64,000 nt of DNA from Macrothele yani (taxonomy: Eukaryota > Arthropoda > Arachnida > Araneae > Macrothelidae). How positions within the stretch are numbered: the first letter of the stretch is position 1; the number at the start of each line of letters is the position of its first letter. Both the position numbers and the translations under genes were made by a program. Shown here in pieces: positions 43,374 through 54,083 of this stretch. The stretch lies in contig CM077025.1 in NCBI GenBank assembly GCA_039090855.1, forward strand, positions 99,490,489 through 99,554,488, in the 5' to 3' direction. A model generated the notes under the pieces. That model made no database searches, was not told the origin of the DNA, and worked only from the letters and a program-made list of their open reading frames with translations.

Positions 43374-44035
43374 ACCGTATGTACTCGCGTTTAAGTCGAA
43401 AGTTTTTGGAGGAATTCCTGCTTTCAGAGTTGAGAGATCGTCTTATACGTGGGCCAATAAAAAACTTCCGTGAATTCTCCTGCGGAATTTACAAACGGAT
43501 TTGTTTACGTTTTAGATCGCGACACAGAGGCTTTCCGTATGTTGCTGCACGATTGTGTTCTGACCTCAAAACTATCGCGCAGTGACATGATCATATCCTC
43601 AATTCTGTCCACCACTTCAAGTTTAAATTCGGCAGTGTAACTGAAACGTTTCCTTTTCAGAGACATCATGATTAGCAATGAAGGAAAACAGCAGCAGCGA
43701 CGTTCGCCAAAACAGCGAAAGCAAACTAGATACAAGGTCGCGCACATGAAATCCGAAAGGAGAAACGCATAGGTTCGTGCAGCAAGCGCTGTGCGTACTT
43801 CTTTGGCTTTTTGCCAAAAAACAGAGCCGGCACGACAGTCAGAGCTCTCCTCAACGATAACAAAATGATCCCTGCCGTCCCTCCCCACAACTATCCCGAT
43901 CTTTCATTACGACATTCCTCCCCGCTCCGTACAAACTCCTGAACTGAGGAAAATTCTTCTGAGGAGTTCCTTTTCCAATTATTACACCTTTCCCTGCACA
44001 ATCACGCTGCAGATTTTTTTTAAATCGGAAGGTCT

Positions 44036-44066
<31 letters not shown>

Positions 44067-44161
44067 TCGGCGTGTTAACCGCATCGGTGCATAATCCGCA
44101 AAACCTATAATTTTAACTTTTTTAGCAGATAATCCGCGGATTATACGACGAAAATTACGGT
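43374..44161 (-). mobile_element. pogo/Tigger-like element (short)
   Basis: Left end TACCGTATGTACTCGCGTTT and right end (inverted) TACCGTAATTTTCGTCGTAT share TACCGTA..T. The 788 bp carry the first part of a transposase on the minus strand and a (TA)n run at about 44036-44055. Confidence 0.6.
43505..43669 (-). pseudogene. pogo-like transposase N-terminal fragment
   Basis: MMSLKRKRFSYTAEFKLEVV and DRIEDMIMSLRDSFEVRTQS match the KRKxYTAEFKLKVVExAEExxNRxAAxxFGV opening HTH of pogo/Tigger-type transposases. Only the first about 45 residues are kept before a stop. The DDE domain is absent. Confidence 0.6.
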
Positions 44162-44164
44162 ACC

Positions 44165-44473
44165 ATTCTTCCGATAATATCGCTGTTTGACGATATGATT
44201 CATGGACATTCCATTTCAAAACGATATGATTGAAAAATGATATGATCATTGAGACACCGAAATCCGCAGTCTGATTCGGAAAATATGCGGATCAAAATCG
44301 AAGGCCGAGAAATCGGCAGCGTCGCACTAAAAGGGTTTAACAAAAAAGGATACAAAATTGAGATTCTCCAAAACACACTGAATTCCGTAATTCTTCCAAC
44401 CTGTCCGTAATTCCGTAATCTGACAGTCGAAACCATAATAATTACGGACAATTCGTAATAGTTGGCACCTCTG
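44165..44473. repeat. Repeat with AGTTGGCACCTCTG end and repeated TTCCGTAAT
   Basis: Motifs TCCGTAATTCTTCCAACCTG, CCGTAATTCCGTAATCTGAC and ATTACGGACAATTCG precede AGTTGGCACCTCTG at 44460-44473. That end sequence is shared with 11438-11451. The left boundary is unclear. Confidence 0.4.
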
Positions 44474-45494
44474 CTATTTGCTTCTAAATAACGCAGCATA
44501 GGATATTTAGACATTGTGCTGTTAAATTTCATAACCAATAAGCTGGCACACAGAGATCCTAATGCCATAACGGCAAAAAAAAAAAAAAAAATTAAACCCA
44601 GGGATAAAGGAAAAATAATGGAAGCAACAAGTGGGGAAAACTAACAGTTAATACGGAATACCATTTTGCCTGAGAGGCTACAGTTCATATTAGTACTTCC
44701 AAAATCCGGAAGTCTTAAAATTGATTGGCTACGTTTGTGACGCAAACATTAGTACTGAACTTTTCTCACAGGTCACAGTTCATTTCCACGCTACGTCAAA
44801 TTACTTGTACGGGAAACAATTAGAGGAAGTTTTGTGTGCATGTGTGCTCATAAAATCCTCCTAACACTTTATTGTCAACATAATTTATCATCCTGCGGCG
44901 AGTGGCATGTTTATACTTAACAATATCTTTACGAAGGGCAATACATTTGTGCGATGTTGATCAGGCAAAGTGCGAGAAAGGTCTGGAGCCCACTCAGGTC
45001 ATTTGCAGTAACTCCCCACAAATAACGTCATCCAAAACGGAGACAGAGGCTTTAGCGCCTGCACTGACAAACCTGAAACCAATAGAGCACGCACGGCAAA
45101 GATTTTCATCAGTAGTAACTAGGTAGATTTTTTTGTTTTCCGGCAATGTGAGGGTAAAGATGTGAAAATGAATAATTTATGCAGATCTTGTGAGATGCAG
45201 CAACGCAAGAAGAAGAATTTACGATTACAAGAAAATTTCTACCCCGTCTAACTTTTTTTTCTCGCAATTTTTTTTTTTTTTTTCCTATGTATAAGCTGAA
45301 ACCTTGGGAAAAATTACGAGAGAATGATGAATTTTATATTTCTTATTCTAAATAACGGAGATATTTGCGTTTTTACGGAAAACGGTTCTACTATGCACAA
45401 AAATTCAAAAAATAATATCTTCTAATCTATCAGAAACAAAACGAAATTGAAACTTTCTGGGATTTTTTTTTTTATAACTTGGAGGCAGCTACCC

Positions 45495-45527
<33 letters not shown>

Positions 45528-46300
45528 GCACGAATCGGAGATGTGTTGGTGGAAAATTATTTCAATATCTGACAATTTTGCGTGGAAATGACCCAGATGT
45601 GAAAATCTATGGTTCCGGGCGTCGGACTACCCCTATTTTTCGCAACCAGCCAGCTCTTGCAGTAATTGGAATATCGTCTTAAAATAGCTATAAATAAATT
45701 TCTTCATGCATTATGAAATAGAAATATGACAGAATAAAAAAAAATATCTTTCCGGCTGTAAAACCGGAAGACAACGAATCTAGAAAACGGCCGTGAAATC
45801 TGGGAAATATGGTAGGTATGCAATAATAGTACCAGCTTCATTGCATGGTATTTTTCATATATTTTTTTGTCAAAATACTCGTAAGTACTATGAAAAAAAT
45901 AAATCTTTCCCCCTCTTTGAAGAATCTTCCTATTTCATAATATTTTCCCTGTTCTAACATTTGAAGGTACATACTTTTCCAACTATACCAATTCTGCTAC
46001 AGAATTACGAAAGCGAAGCTTTAGTTCGTAAGTGATACGAACCTTTTTCAAAATAAATTAGGTGCCCTCAATTTGCAACATTCATCCACACTGCTGTTGA
46101 AGGGGAAGGGGGGTTTATTAGGATGACCAACATCCGGCAAAATAAAATGTTTTTTGTACGGTTTGATAAAAGACACGTAGAACATGCAAAAGGGGAAGAC
46201 AAAAAAAAAAAGCTCAACTTCTAAAGTTTCCAATGAATTTCGGCGAAATTTAAAATGGAACGTTATTTTCATATATCTTGCCCACTGTAAAAATTTCAGT
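44474..46300. other. Interior of the 6.9-kb element, nothing coding recognised
   Basis: Includes homopolymer A at 44575-44591, (A)n at 45496-45525 and T runs. Short frames are chance. Sub-terminal CCCTGA-type motifs begin at about 46680. Confidence 0.4.
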
Positions 46301-46827
46301 CGGTTATTTAAAAAATTGAGGAAATAGCTTCTTCATAATTTTTTTCCCAGTCTACGCAGAGAACCGTGGCACCTACTCAGGAACAAATGGCTGCCTCTCT
46401 TCGCGAACGCCAGCAGATAAGAGCCTGCGAAATGGGTGTGTGATTAATGGCTTTCTTTCACGCTTTGACGTGTATGTTTGTTCGGTTGTAGTTTAGATCA
46501 TCTGGAGACGGGGAAACCGCAAAGAGACGCACTCCCCTGCACAGCTGAACTTTAATCGGTGGGTGGGTTACGGAGTTGCCTCGAAGGATAAAACAACTCG
46601 GAATTATTTTAAAACTTAGCAATACAGAAATATATTTTACAAAAGTCTGAAACAAAATATTTTTCTGGCAAAATAAAAAATTCCCTGCCTTTATAGTTCC
46701 CTGATAAAAAATTCCCTGATTTTTACGGAAAAACACAATTTTCCCTGAGTTTTCCCTGATTTTTGGAACAATTTTCAAATTCCCCGAGAATTCCCGGTTT
46801 TCCAGGTTGCGTGGGAACCCTGTGTTA

Positions 46828-47175
46828 CTTATGGTAAAAGCATGGCTGTTCGTGGCATATTATGGATGTCCACGGTGAGGCACATTCTGATCATGAGAGG
46901 AAGGAAGACATGTTGCAGATATTTAATGTGAAGCAAAATGTTAGTACGGAGGCAACAAATATTCTGAGGTGGTTTGCCCATGTTGAAAGAATGAGTGGTG
47001 AGTTGCTAACAGAATTTATTCAGTCCAAATGGAAGGTAAAAAACATAGAGGGAGGAAATGGAATGATGGAAGGACTTGATTCAGGAATGATTGGGAGAGA
47101 AAAGTATGACTATGAAGTACAAAAGGTTTTATGTGAGATGTGTGATGGATGTCCATGAAGCTTGAGTTGTGTGGC
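46828..47175 (+). pseudogene. LINE ORF2 C-terminal piece, 3' part of the split insertion
   Basis: Continues the reverse transcriptase of 39300-39877. The frame at 46862 carries HERKEDMLQIFNVKQNVSTE, ATNILRWFAHVERMSGELLT (the LRWFGHVERM motif), then GGNGMMEGLDSGMIGREKYD. It stops at 47156 (TGA). Typical end of an RTE/Jockey-like ORF. Confidence 0.85.
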
Positions 47176-47544
47176 AAAATCACTGTAAATGGAGAAACTT
47201 GATACATCAAAAGCAAATAAAATCTAACACCATTAGTTTTAAACTTCAACATTGCAGATGAGGTTTCCTTAAAGAGATAACTTCTGCATCTCAGAGAACA
47301 GCTCAGTGATAAGTATGAGAGGGTCTCATTGCAGTTGTCAAGTATTTGGGCATTGTCTAGAATGTCAAGGAAGTGCCTTTAATCACCTGCAAGAAACTGT
47401 TCAAACTGAATCCTGAAGCCAATCTTGTGGTCTTGGACATAGCATGGAAACAGCTTGTGCACATGTTACTTATGCCGCTTTATTTGCTGCAAAAGCTAAT
47501 AAATGATGACATGGAGAGTTAACTACACTAAAGGTAATTGTTAC
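47176..47544. other. Intron, nothing recognised
   Basis: Sequence after the LINE remnant, no ends or motifs noted. Confidence 0.45.
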
Positions 47545-47660
47545 AACACTGTCTTGACCCATTAACACATTTATTTGAAAAACACAAGCACTTTCGGGAT
47601 GCTCGATATGATCCCATCCTCAGGTGTACACCAATAAAACACTAAAATAATAAAAGAAAC
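47545..47660 (-). repeat. Possible Penelope-like 3' end
   Basis: On the minus strand: CACCTGAGGATGGGATCATA, then CATCCCGAAAGTGCTTGTGT, then TTTCAAATAAATGTG. A CTGA(G/T)GATG...CGAAA(G/C)...AATAAA order is common at the 3' ends of Penelope-like elements. A similar end occurs at 57490-57570. Confidence 0.35.
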
Positions 47661-48289
47661 TACACTTCACATAGTCATAGTTAAAAGTTTCCGGAAGCTG
47701 ATCTGTGTGAGGCTACAGCAAATCCAGCTTGTAGACTTTTTGTTTGTTTGTTTGTTTGCTTTTGTTGATTTTTAGAAGTGGAAAACTATGAAAAATACAA
47801 GAGCACATTTATGTTATCTCAAAAGGTAAAAGATTTGAAAATGCCAGAATCATTATTCTCTTGTTCTTAGCTTTCACAAGCAGAAATAATTTTTATTTTT
47901 CAAATCCAAACCATAGAAGTTAAGTTATGTCTACACATGAATGGATAAAGTGATACTGTCAGCATAAAGTATTTTTAAAAAGATGCATCAAAGATAATCC
48001 TTTTACATGCATAAAATTTAATATGAATCTCACATTAAAGCTGTAAAAGTTTATATACAAGAAATTAGTTTTTAGATTTGAAGCTGCTTCTAGATGCATG
48101 CTTTAAATGAGTGACTGCTAGACAGCATGGTTCCAGTTCTTTAAACATCTAATCAAAGAATTGGATCCATATATACATAGCTGTTTCTTCTGTCTAGTTT
48201 TATGCTAATTATTTTATCAGTATCACTTTTTGTACTTTGGTTTTGTTGTTAAAGTGCAGCAAAAGAACTAAGCTGTCCACGTGGCTTGG
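47661..48289. other. Intron, nothing recognised
   Basis: AT-rich. A (GTTT)n tract at about 47739-47757. Nothing coding. Confidence 0.45.
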
Positions 48290-48450
48290 GACAATGACTT
48301 CTGACCATTTTCTTAAGATGGGCACAGTTTCAAGTTGCAGAGTGGCATACTTGTCTGATGGCACTGGCTCTGTCTCTCCCCTGGAAACAGTGGTCTTATA
48401 TTAGGTATGGGCAACTGCTTATAGCCCATGGTGGCCATTAAACCTCAAAA
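48290..48450 (+). repeat. SINE family 1, 5'-truncated diverged copy
   Basis: GATGGCACTGGCTCTGTCTC, CTGGAAACAGTGG, GGGCAACTGCTTATAGCCCA and TGGTGGCCATTAAACCTC follow the intact copy at 62663-62894 in order. The tRNA head is unrecognisable. Confidence 0.7.
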
Positions 48451-48564
48451 GAAAACAAAAAGAACTCAAAGAAAAGACCCAAATAACTAGGAAGGATTAT
48501 GCACTACAACTAAATACTAACAGTAATAAATAAACCTGCCAGTGAATTGAAAAAAAAAACTTAC

Positions 48565-48651
48565 TTGAGCATTAACATTAGAGCCTTCCCTGATCAAAAC
48601 TTCTAAACATCCACCCCCATGAGTTGACAAGGCAGCATAATGGAGAGGGGT
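48565..48651 (-). CDS. ANKRD28: Ankyrin-repeat exon (second) of a PP6 ankyrin-subunit-like gene
   Basis: An 87-bp exon, 29 codons, phase 0 at both ends. Acceptor TTTTTATAG|ACCCCT, donor GCTCAA|GTAAGTT on the minus strand. It encodes TPLHYAALSTHGGGCLEVLI and REGSNVNAQ, one ankyrin repeat. The insertion STHGGG between the helices is characteristic: vertebrate ANKRD28 has TPLHFAAASTHGALCLELLV at this place. It follows GL at the end of the exon at 61059 (VNHVGL-TPLHY) and leads to TREGR in the exon at 36889. Confidence 0.95.
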
Positions 48652-49707
48652 CTATAAAAAATAGAAATTCAATATATCTGCCCTGTCTTTGAAATCACAC
48701 ATTAATGAATGGCATACATAACATAAACAAATGTTAACAAATCAATAAAATTGAATTTGTGTGTGGGATTGTATCTGTGTGGACATTAGAAACACAGTAT
48801 TATATCAAGTTGTTCCAGAGGTAATGTATATTTCTGCCTTGAAGAATTTTTAATACACAAATTTGCTTTTCTTGGTATTTATGAAGGAATAAGAACCATG
48901 TTTTGTTTGCTTGTGTGCATCCATGTATGTGTGCCATCTGTCTCGCACCCAAAAATGTTATCTTCAACTGTAGCCCACACAACAACATCATGGAAAACTC
49001 AGGAAGAACACATCAGTCAATACATAATCGTTTATTAATCTCAGAAAGGGAAAAAAATTATGCAAATGCAGTGGTGATAGTTATAGAGATGCTCTTAATG
49101 AAAGGAATCATTGGTTCCAAAGACTACAACCTAGTCAATGATGCATGATTGGGACAATTTTATGAATTCATGAACTTTCCAAAAGTCACAGAGGACACCA
49201 ATCCTAACATAACAGTTGCAGAACTTTCTCACTAACAGAGTTCAGCTCATACACCATTGACTGGGAAAGACAGAAAAACCTTGTGAATCAGTTTCACCTT
49301 TAAAAAAGTACAGACATTTGCACATCGCTTCATTGCTACCAACTTCGGACACATTTTTTTTTAACAGAACAGTTACTGATGGTCAGAAACAATGCTTTAC
49401 CACAAAATTAAGCAGCAATGACAGTAGTTTTGAAAATTTTCTACATGCTTTGATTCAAAACTAAAATAATTTTAGAGATATGCTACAAAAAGCCTTGTAA
49501 TATTCATTTGACTAAAATATTATTTCATGGAATTGTGTTTTTGATTTTAAATAAAAAGCAAAATATGGGCATCAATCACTGGGTAGACTGACCTAATGAA
49601 TGTGTACATACCTGGAAACAAACAATGGAACATGGAAAGGAAATGGATTTTTATTACAGTACTTTATGAATTTTCATTGGTCAAAATAAATCAGTAGAAA
49701 ATTTGAG
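48652..49707. other. Intron, nothing recognised
   Basis: AT-rich sequence at the 3' end of the 12.4-kb intron. No transposon ends or coding similarity seen. Confidence 0.45.
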
Positions 49708-50059
49708 AAAGCATGCACATTTCTGTGGCATCTCTATTGTTTTTTTGTTTTTTTCTTTGGTATTCTAAAATGTTAATCTGTGGATGTGTGAAACAATTTA
49801 ACTTTTCAAAACTGTTGTTTTGTGAATGTTTTTATTCTTTATATGACCTCCCTATAGCACAGAGTAGCAATTTCATAAAATATGATATAAAATATGAACT
49901 TGCAACTATGTGCTATACAGAGGTCACATGAAGAATAAAAAACATTCACAAAACATCAGTTTTGAAGAGTTAAATACACTTTTCAGACATCCACAGCTTA
50001 ACTTTTCAGAGTACAGAAAAGAAAAACAATGGAGATGCTACAGAAATGTGCATGCCTTT
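49708..50059. repeat. Foldback element of about 350 bp
   Basis: AAAGCATGCACATTTCTGT at 49708 is mirrored by ACAGAAATGTGCATGCCTTT at 50041-50060. Inner stretches such as TTTTGTGAATGTTTTTATTC and its inverse GAATAAAAAACATTCACAAA, and ATAGCACAGAG/CTATGTGCTAT, show the arms extend about 160 bp. The loop is about 30 bp. Confidence 0.85.
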
Positions 50060-50282
50060 TAACCACACATACATAAAAGAAAAAACAAATACTAATTTAG
50101 CATGTTCTACAGTAAGGTGGAATTTTTATTCAACAACAGAGATGTGTATGGATGCATACAGCAAAGTGTGCCCCCCCCTGCCTCTCCCCACATAAATTGT
50201 ACATCATTGCAGCTCTGTTTAAAAATTCTATGGTTCCAGAAAAAGCTGGAAAATATATATCCATCATCTTTAACAACTAAAC

Positions 50283-51435
50283 CAAAGGTGGGGAACCTGC
50301 AGCCTTTTGAGTGAATCTGAATTCTGCAGAACAAATACTTTTATTTTTATTACTATGTTTTTGTTCATCTTTTACTATTTTTATTTTAATCTTAAAGTGA
50401 CCATATTTAAAATACTAATGAGGTATTCAGAGTGGATTTGCCGTATCATTCTGAAGTGCATTGGCTATTGCAGGGACAGGCGTTAGTAAAAATGTTATCT
50501 TTGCGGGAACAGATAGTTAAATTTTATGAAGCACAAAATCAAGTAACATGAATTATTGAAAGAAGATTTCAATAGAAATGCTGCATTCCTGTGTGATATC
50601 ATGTCAAAGCAAAATTACTTCAAATTTTTTGCAAGGTAAAACTAAGTCTGTATATGATCTGTGGCAAAAAGTTCAAGCATTTCAAAAAAGTTATCTGTCT
50701 TCAAAACTGTTGTTCTTCAAAAGGAAATTTTGGATAAACATTTTCTCCAGTTATCAAAGGTCATTGATGAGCAAGAGGATTCATGCAAATCATTTGAAGA
50801 ATACGTAGCTGTTATAGACAATGAAAGGTTCACAGACTTTAAGAATCATGACATCACATAAAATTAGCATTTCAACCTCACCTAGTTCATGCCTCCATGA
50901 CTCCTAAAAACTACAGATGGAATTGACTGAGCTCTCAGAAGATGGCATTTTAAAGTCCTTATTTGACGCTAAGAAAGATCCAACTGAAATATGGAAAAAT
51001 GCAATAGAATACCCATGCCTTGGGTAACATGCACGAAAAGTGGTTGTTGTTTTTTTGTTTTTTTTCAACCACTAATTGCTGTGAATCTACATTCTCCTAC
51101 CTAACCCAAATCAAGATGCCCTTAAGATCACAAATGACGGATACCCATCTAGAGGAACAGCTGAAACTGCAGACCTCCACGCTGCAATCAAATATTCAAA
51201 TGCTTTCTAACAAAAAGCAGTCACAACAAAATCATTAAAAGGTTAGTTAACTTTAGAATTAACCTTTCTTTTTTTTTTTTTCATTTTTTGAAGTTAGTTT
51301 GTACATAGTAGTTAGATTTTTACAAAATAAAGTGCATTTTGAAGTATATCTAACTGAAGTTTCTTGAATGTGGCCTTATTAGATTACAGCTTATTTAATA
51401 CAGCCTTCCAACATTAAAAAATTTCCCCACCTCTG
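50283..51435 (+). mobile_element. hAT element remnant with AGGTGGGGAA ends
   Basis: Left CAAAGGTGGGGAACCTGCAG at 50283 and right (inverted) CAGAGGTGGGGAAATTTT ending 51435. The flanking 8-mers AACTAAAC and ATCTACGC agree at five positions only, so the target duplication is doubtful. Transposase remnant inside. Confidence 0.65.
50560..51238 (+). pseudogene. hAT transposase C-terminal remnant (GTF2IRD2/EPM2AIP1-like)
   Basis: Fragments in order across frames: GKTKSVYDLWQKVQAFQK, KLSVFKTVVLQKEILDKHFL, ELSEDGILKSLFDAKKDPTE, then STTNCCESTFSYLTQIKMPL and RSQMTDTHLEEQLKLQTSTL, closing with a stop at 51236. The CEQTFSxLTxIKxxxRSxLTDxHL dimerisation motif is the hAT signature of the group that includes GTF2IRD2 and EPM2AIP1. 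Interrupted by stops and T runs. Confidence 0.8.
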
Positions 51436-52291
51436 ATCTACGCAGTGTACCATGAAGAAAACTTGCTGTAACATGTGCAAGGTGGACAGGCTCTCCAACA
51501 CACAACAAATGCTCCCAAGAATTTGACTACTTGCATTTACGCAAATGGAATTAGGTGAGTATTGACACCAGAGTGCCATAAAATTAAAACTGTGACTGTA
51601 CCCCGAAAGAACAAAATACTCAAAGAATTTATGGCAAGGTTTGTTCAGAAATAAATAGATATTTTTAGATGTGTACAAAGAAAGGTTTTGGGAGTTTACA
51701 TTCTAGCAGTAGATTAAACTGTTTGATGATGACAGTCCTTAGGCATGAGCTACTCGACAGAGGTGACCACATCCTCAGCCTAAGTGAAAGACCAAATTCC
51801 AGCTACTAAACACATATGGGAACCATCTGTTTTCAAAGGTATTCCTTCAAAAGAATAAGCTAGTTTAAGATATGCTGAAGGAACTATGATATGAAATTTG
51901 AAGTTGGAAATGTCTGCAACTGATATCTTAGTTTTATTCATTGCTACTATGTTTTTAATTTTAAAATTTTTTATCTTCTTATCCTGTATAAAATTTGTTA
52001 AAAATCCAAGACGTATAAAGCATATGTAAACAAGAACCATGCTGGACTCTGCTGCTTTGTATTGCCAAACTTTAACTTTAAAATGTTTAACTACATTAGT
52101 TAATTTTACTGTTCTCAAATGTTTTGTTTAGTAACTTATGTAATGTTACGACATGGGTGCAGGGTATGAAAGCATCCTTACAGGTACATTACATGTTCTA
52201 GCATTAGTAACTGATGATTGAGGTGCATGACTTTATGTGTATACCCAATCTACTGCTATGACTTGAAACTTTAGATACACGAAACCTTTAA
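51436..52291. other. Intron, nothing recognised
   Basis: AT-rich. A minus-strand open frame of 112 codons at 51780-52118 is Lys/Ile/Phe-rich with no recognised motif and no splice context. Most likely chance. Confidence 0.4.
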
Positions 52292-52542
52292 CCCTTTAAT
52301 GACCATGACCCTAAAATTTTGTATCACTCTAAATATCATAATGCCCAAAACTGTCGATTGGTTCACTTCTTTGGTTAGTAACAATAATGATGACTGAATA
52401 TAAACCCTGATGATCCCTCATAGGTCTTGCCAATTGAAAGAACAGGTAAAGGTAGGAAATCTGACTCATTTTAGACAGACGTTTCAGGCAACTATGGTCT
52501 TTTTTACGTACGGGCGTTTTGGGTGTTATGGTCGTTAAAGGG
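52292..52542. mobile_element. piggyBac-type MITE, 251 bp, TTAA target
   Basis: CCCTTTAATGACCATGACCC at the left and (inverted) CCCTTTAACGACCATAACAC at the right, with TTAA immediately outside on both sides (52288-52291 and 52543-52546). CCC-starting ends next to TTAA are the piggyBac hallmark. No coding capacity. Confidence 0.88.
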
Positions 52543-52818
52543 TTAAAGCTATTATATTAATTTACAATACTTTAATCATTCAAAAAATTTGCAATTTTAC
52601 TTAACATTTAAGTGAAACATCTAGGATTTGTCCATGTTCTTTTACTTTCACCAAAATACTACTAAGTGGAATGACCAATAAAAATTTATATCACAAAGAA
52701 ATTATGTCGCTTAAAAATTGTATAATTCCAAGTAGATATGCACATGTAGCATCTATTAATTTAATGCACTTAATGTAAAAATTATAGAATCCCCAGCTCC
52801 CAAAGATACTTCCATCAT

Positions 52819-54083
52819 CAGGGCTCGACAAATCCCGGGCACCAGGTCGTGCAGGCGCCTAAAATACGAGCCGTGGCGCCTAATTTTCTTCTTACTTGAA
52901 ATTTTGTAATACATTGCAGTAAATGCCCTAATTTCTGTTGTATAATTCATAGATTAATTATCTATTAAAAAGTTATAAATTTAGGTGCTGCAGACACCGT
53001 TTAAAAAACAAAAACAAAAAAGATGACAGAATTTTCGGGTGAATCCGTTCTGATGCAAATTAAATTTATCAAAGCTATTCAAAGTCAATGGAACCGGTAC
53101 GGAAAACAATAGTATCTGACGGAAGAAAGAGGTTTTTCAATCGGGTTTTTAATCCCTCAGATATTGCTGTAAACGGAATCGTGAGCTTACGAATTCTTAG
53201 AAACAGAGATATCGACAAAAATACAATGTGACTTTATGTCCCCTGGTGGGAAAACCATGCATTATTTTAGAAAGAAAGTATTCTCAAAAGGTTTATCCAT
53301 ATGAGCCGTATCGGTCCAAGAAAAAAAAAAAAAATTAGTCGAGTTTTCAGGAGCCCAGATTTTGCTACAAATACAACAGAAGCAGAAATTAACACTTATG
53401 ACGCCTGGTGGCCAAACCATTCTTTACCAAACATTAGAAATTATGTGAAAAATATTTTCCATCAGGTCTTGTATGCGATACAGGAAGAATTTTTCAAATC
53501 GGAGTTTTAGGAGCAGAAATAATGCAGAAAATGCAATTTACCTTTGTGCCCCCTAGTGGAAAATCTATGATTTACATGAAAATTTTAAATTTATAGGAAA
53601 AACATTTCGCATCGGACACACTATCCAACAAAGGAAAAAATTGTTTTTCTCAGAATTTCATGGTCTACGGATCATATGCCCCTTCGGATTATACGTGGGA
53701 TTTTTTTTTTCACAGCCTTTGAATTATATGCTCTTGCGGATCTCACGAAGGAAAAAAAAATATGGTACTTTGAATTAATATGTACAAAATATGACATCTG
53801 CAAATAGTATTTTAATAAAATCAAAATCTGAAATTTTAATTTTTTTGAGATCATCTACTGAAAGAATGGAAAAAGAAAATTATTAAGCAAATTGGAACTT
53901 TATTTTGCAATAAGTGGTTTGGGTAAAAAGAAAAAAAAATGACAACAAATATGGTTTAACACGTTCCAGCGACATAACCAAATATGTTTTTGTTCACGAG
54001 TTACTGACTTCATTTCACCTGGCACCTAAATTTTGGAGCTGGCTCCTAGATCTAGAACATATTTGTTGATTTGTTGAGCCATG
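52819..54083. mobile_element. hAT-like element (CAGGGCTCGACAAATC end) with tandem interior
   Basis: Left end CAGGGCTCGACAAATCCCGG, right end (inverted) CATGGCTCAACAAATCAACA. 8-bp flanks TCCATCAT (52811-52818) and TCCACCAT (54084-54091) differ by one base. GGCACC(A/T)..GGCGCCTAA and CTGGCACCTAAATTTTGGAG sub-terminal motifs mirror each other. Non-coding. The interior holds a degenerate tandem repeat. Confidence 0.75.
53080..53600. repeat. Diverged tandem repeat, about 150-160-bp units, with CCTGGTGG cores
   Basis: Cores GTCCCCTGGTGGGAAAACC (about 53239), CGCCTGGTGGCCAAACC (about 53402) and TGCCCCCTAGTGGAAAATC (53547) are spaced about 161 and 148 bp apart. Each follows a region with ATC(G)G(G)(A/G)GTTTT and AGCAGAAAT(T/A)A. 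The third core contains CCACTAGGGGGCA on the minus strand. Confidence 0.6.

Larger units (their letters stand above)
39878..46822. mobile_element. 6.9-kb element with CAGGGTTCCCAC ends, 5-bp TSD, inserted in a LINE
   Basis: Left end CAGGGTTCCCACTCAAAAGT, right end ...TGCGTGGGAACCCTG. TGTTA duplicated at 39873-39877 and 46823-46827. Both sub-terminal zones match the 818-bp element at 15784-16601, so this is a longer member of the same family. It carries a hAT-type N-terminal fragment (41443-41685), but also a piggyBac-type fragment, a pogo-like element and a tRNA-headed repeat, so much of its length is later insertion. I see no complete transposase. Confidence 0.85.

Noticed and set aside
51780..52118. 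112-codon minus-strand open frame
   Set aside because: AT-rich composition, no recognised motif, no splice or promoter context.
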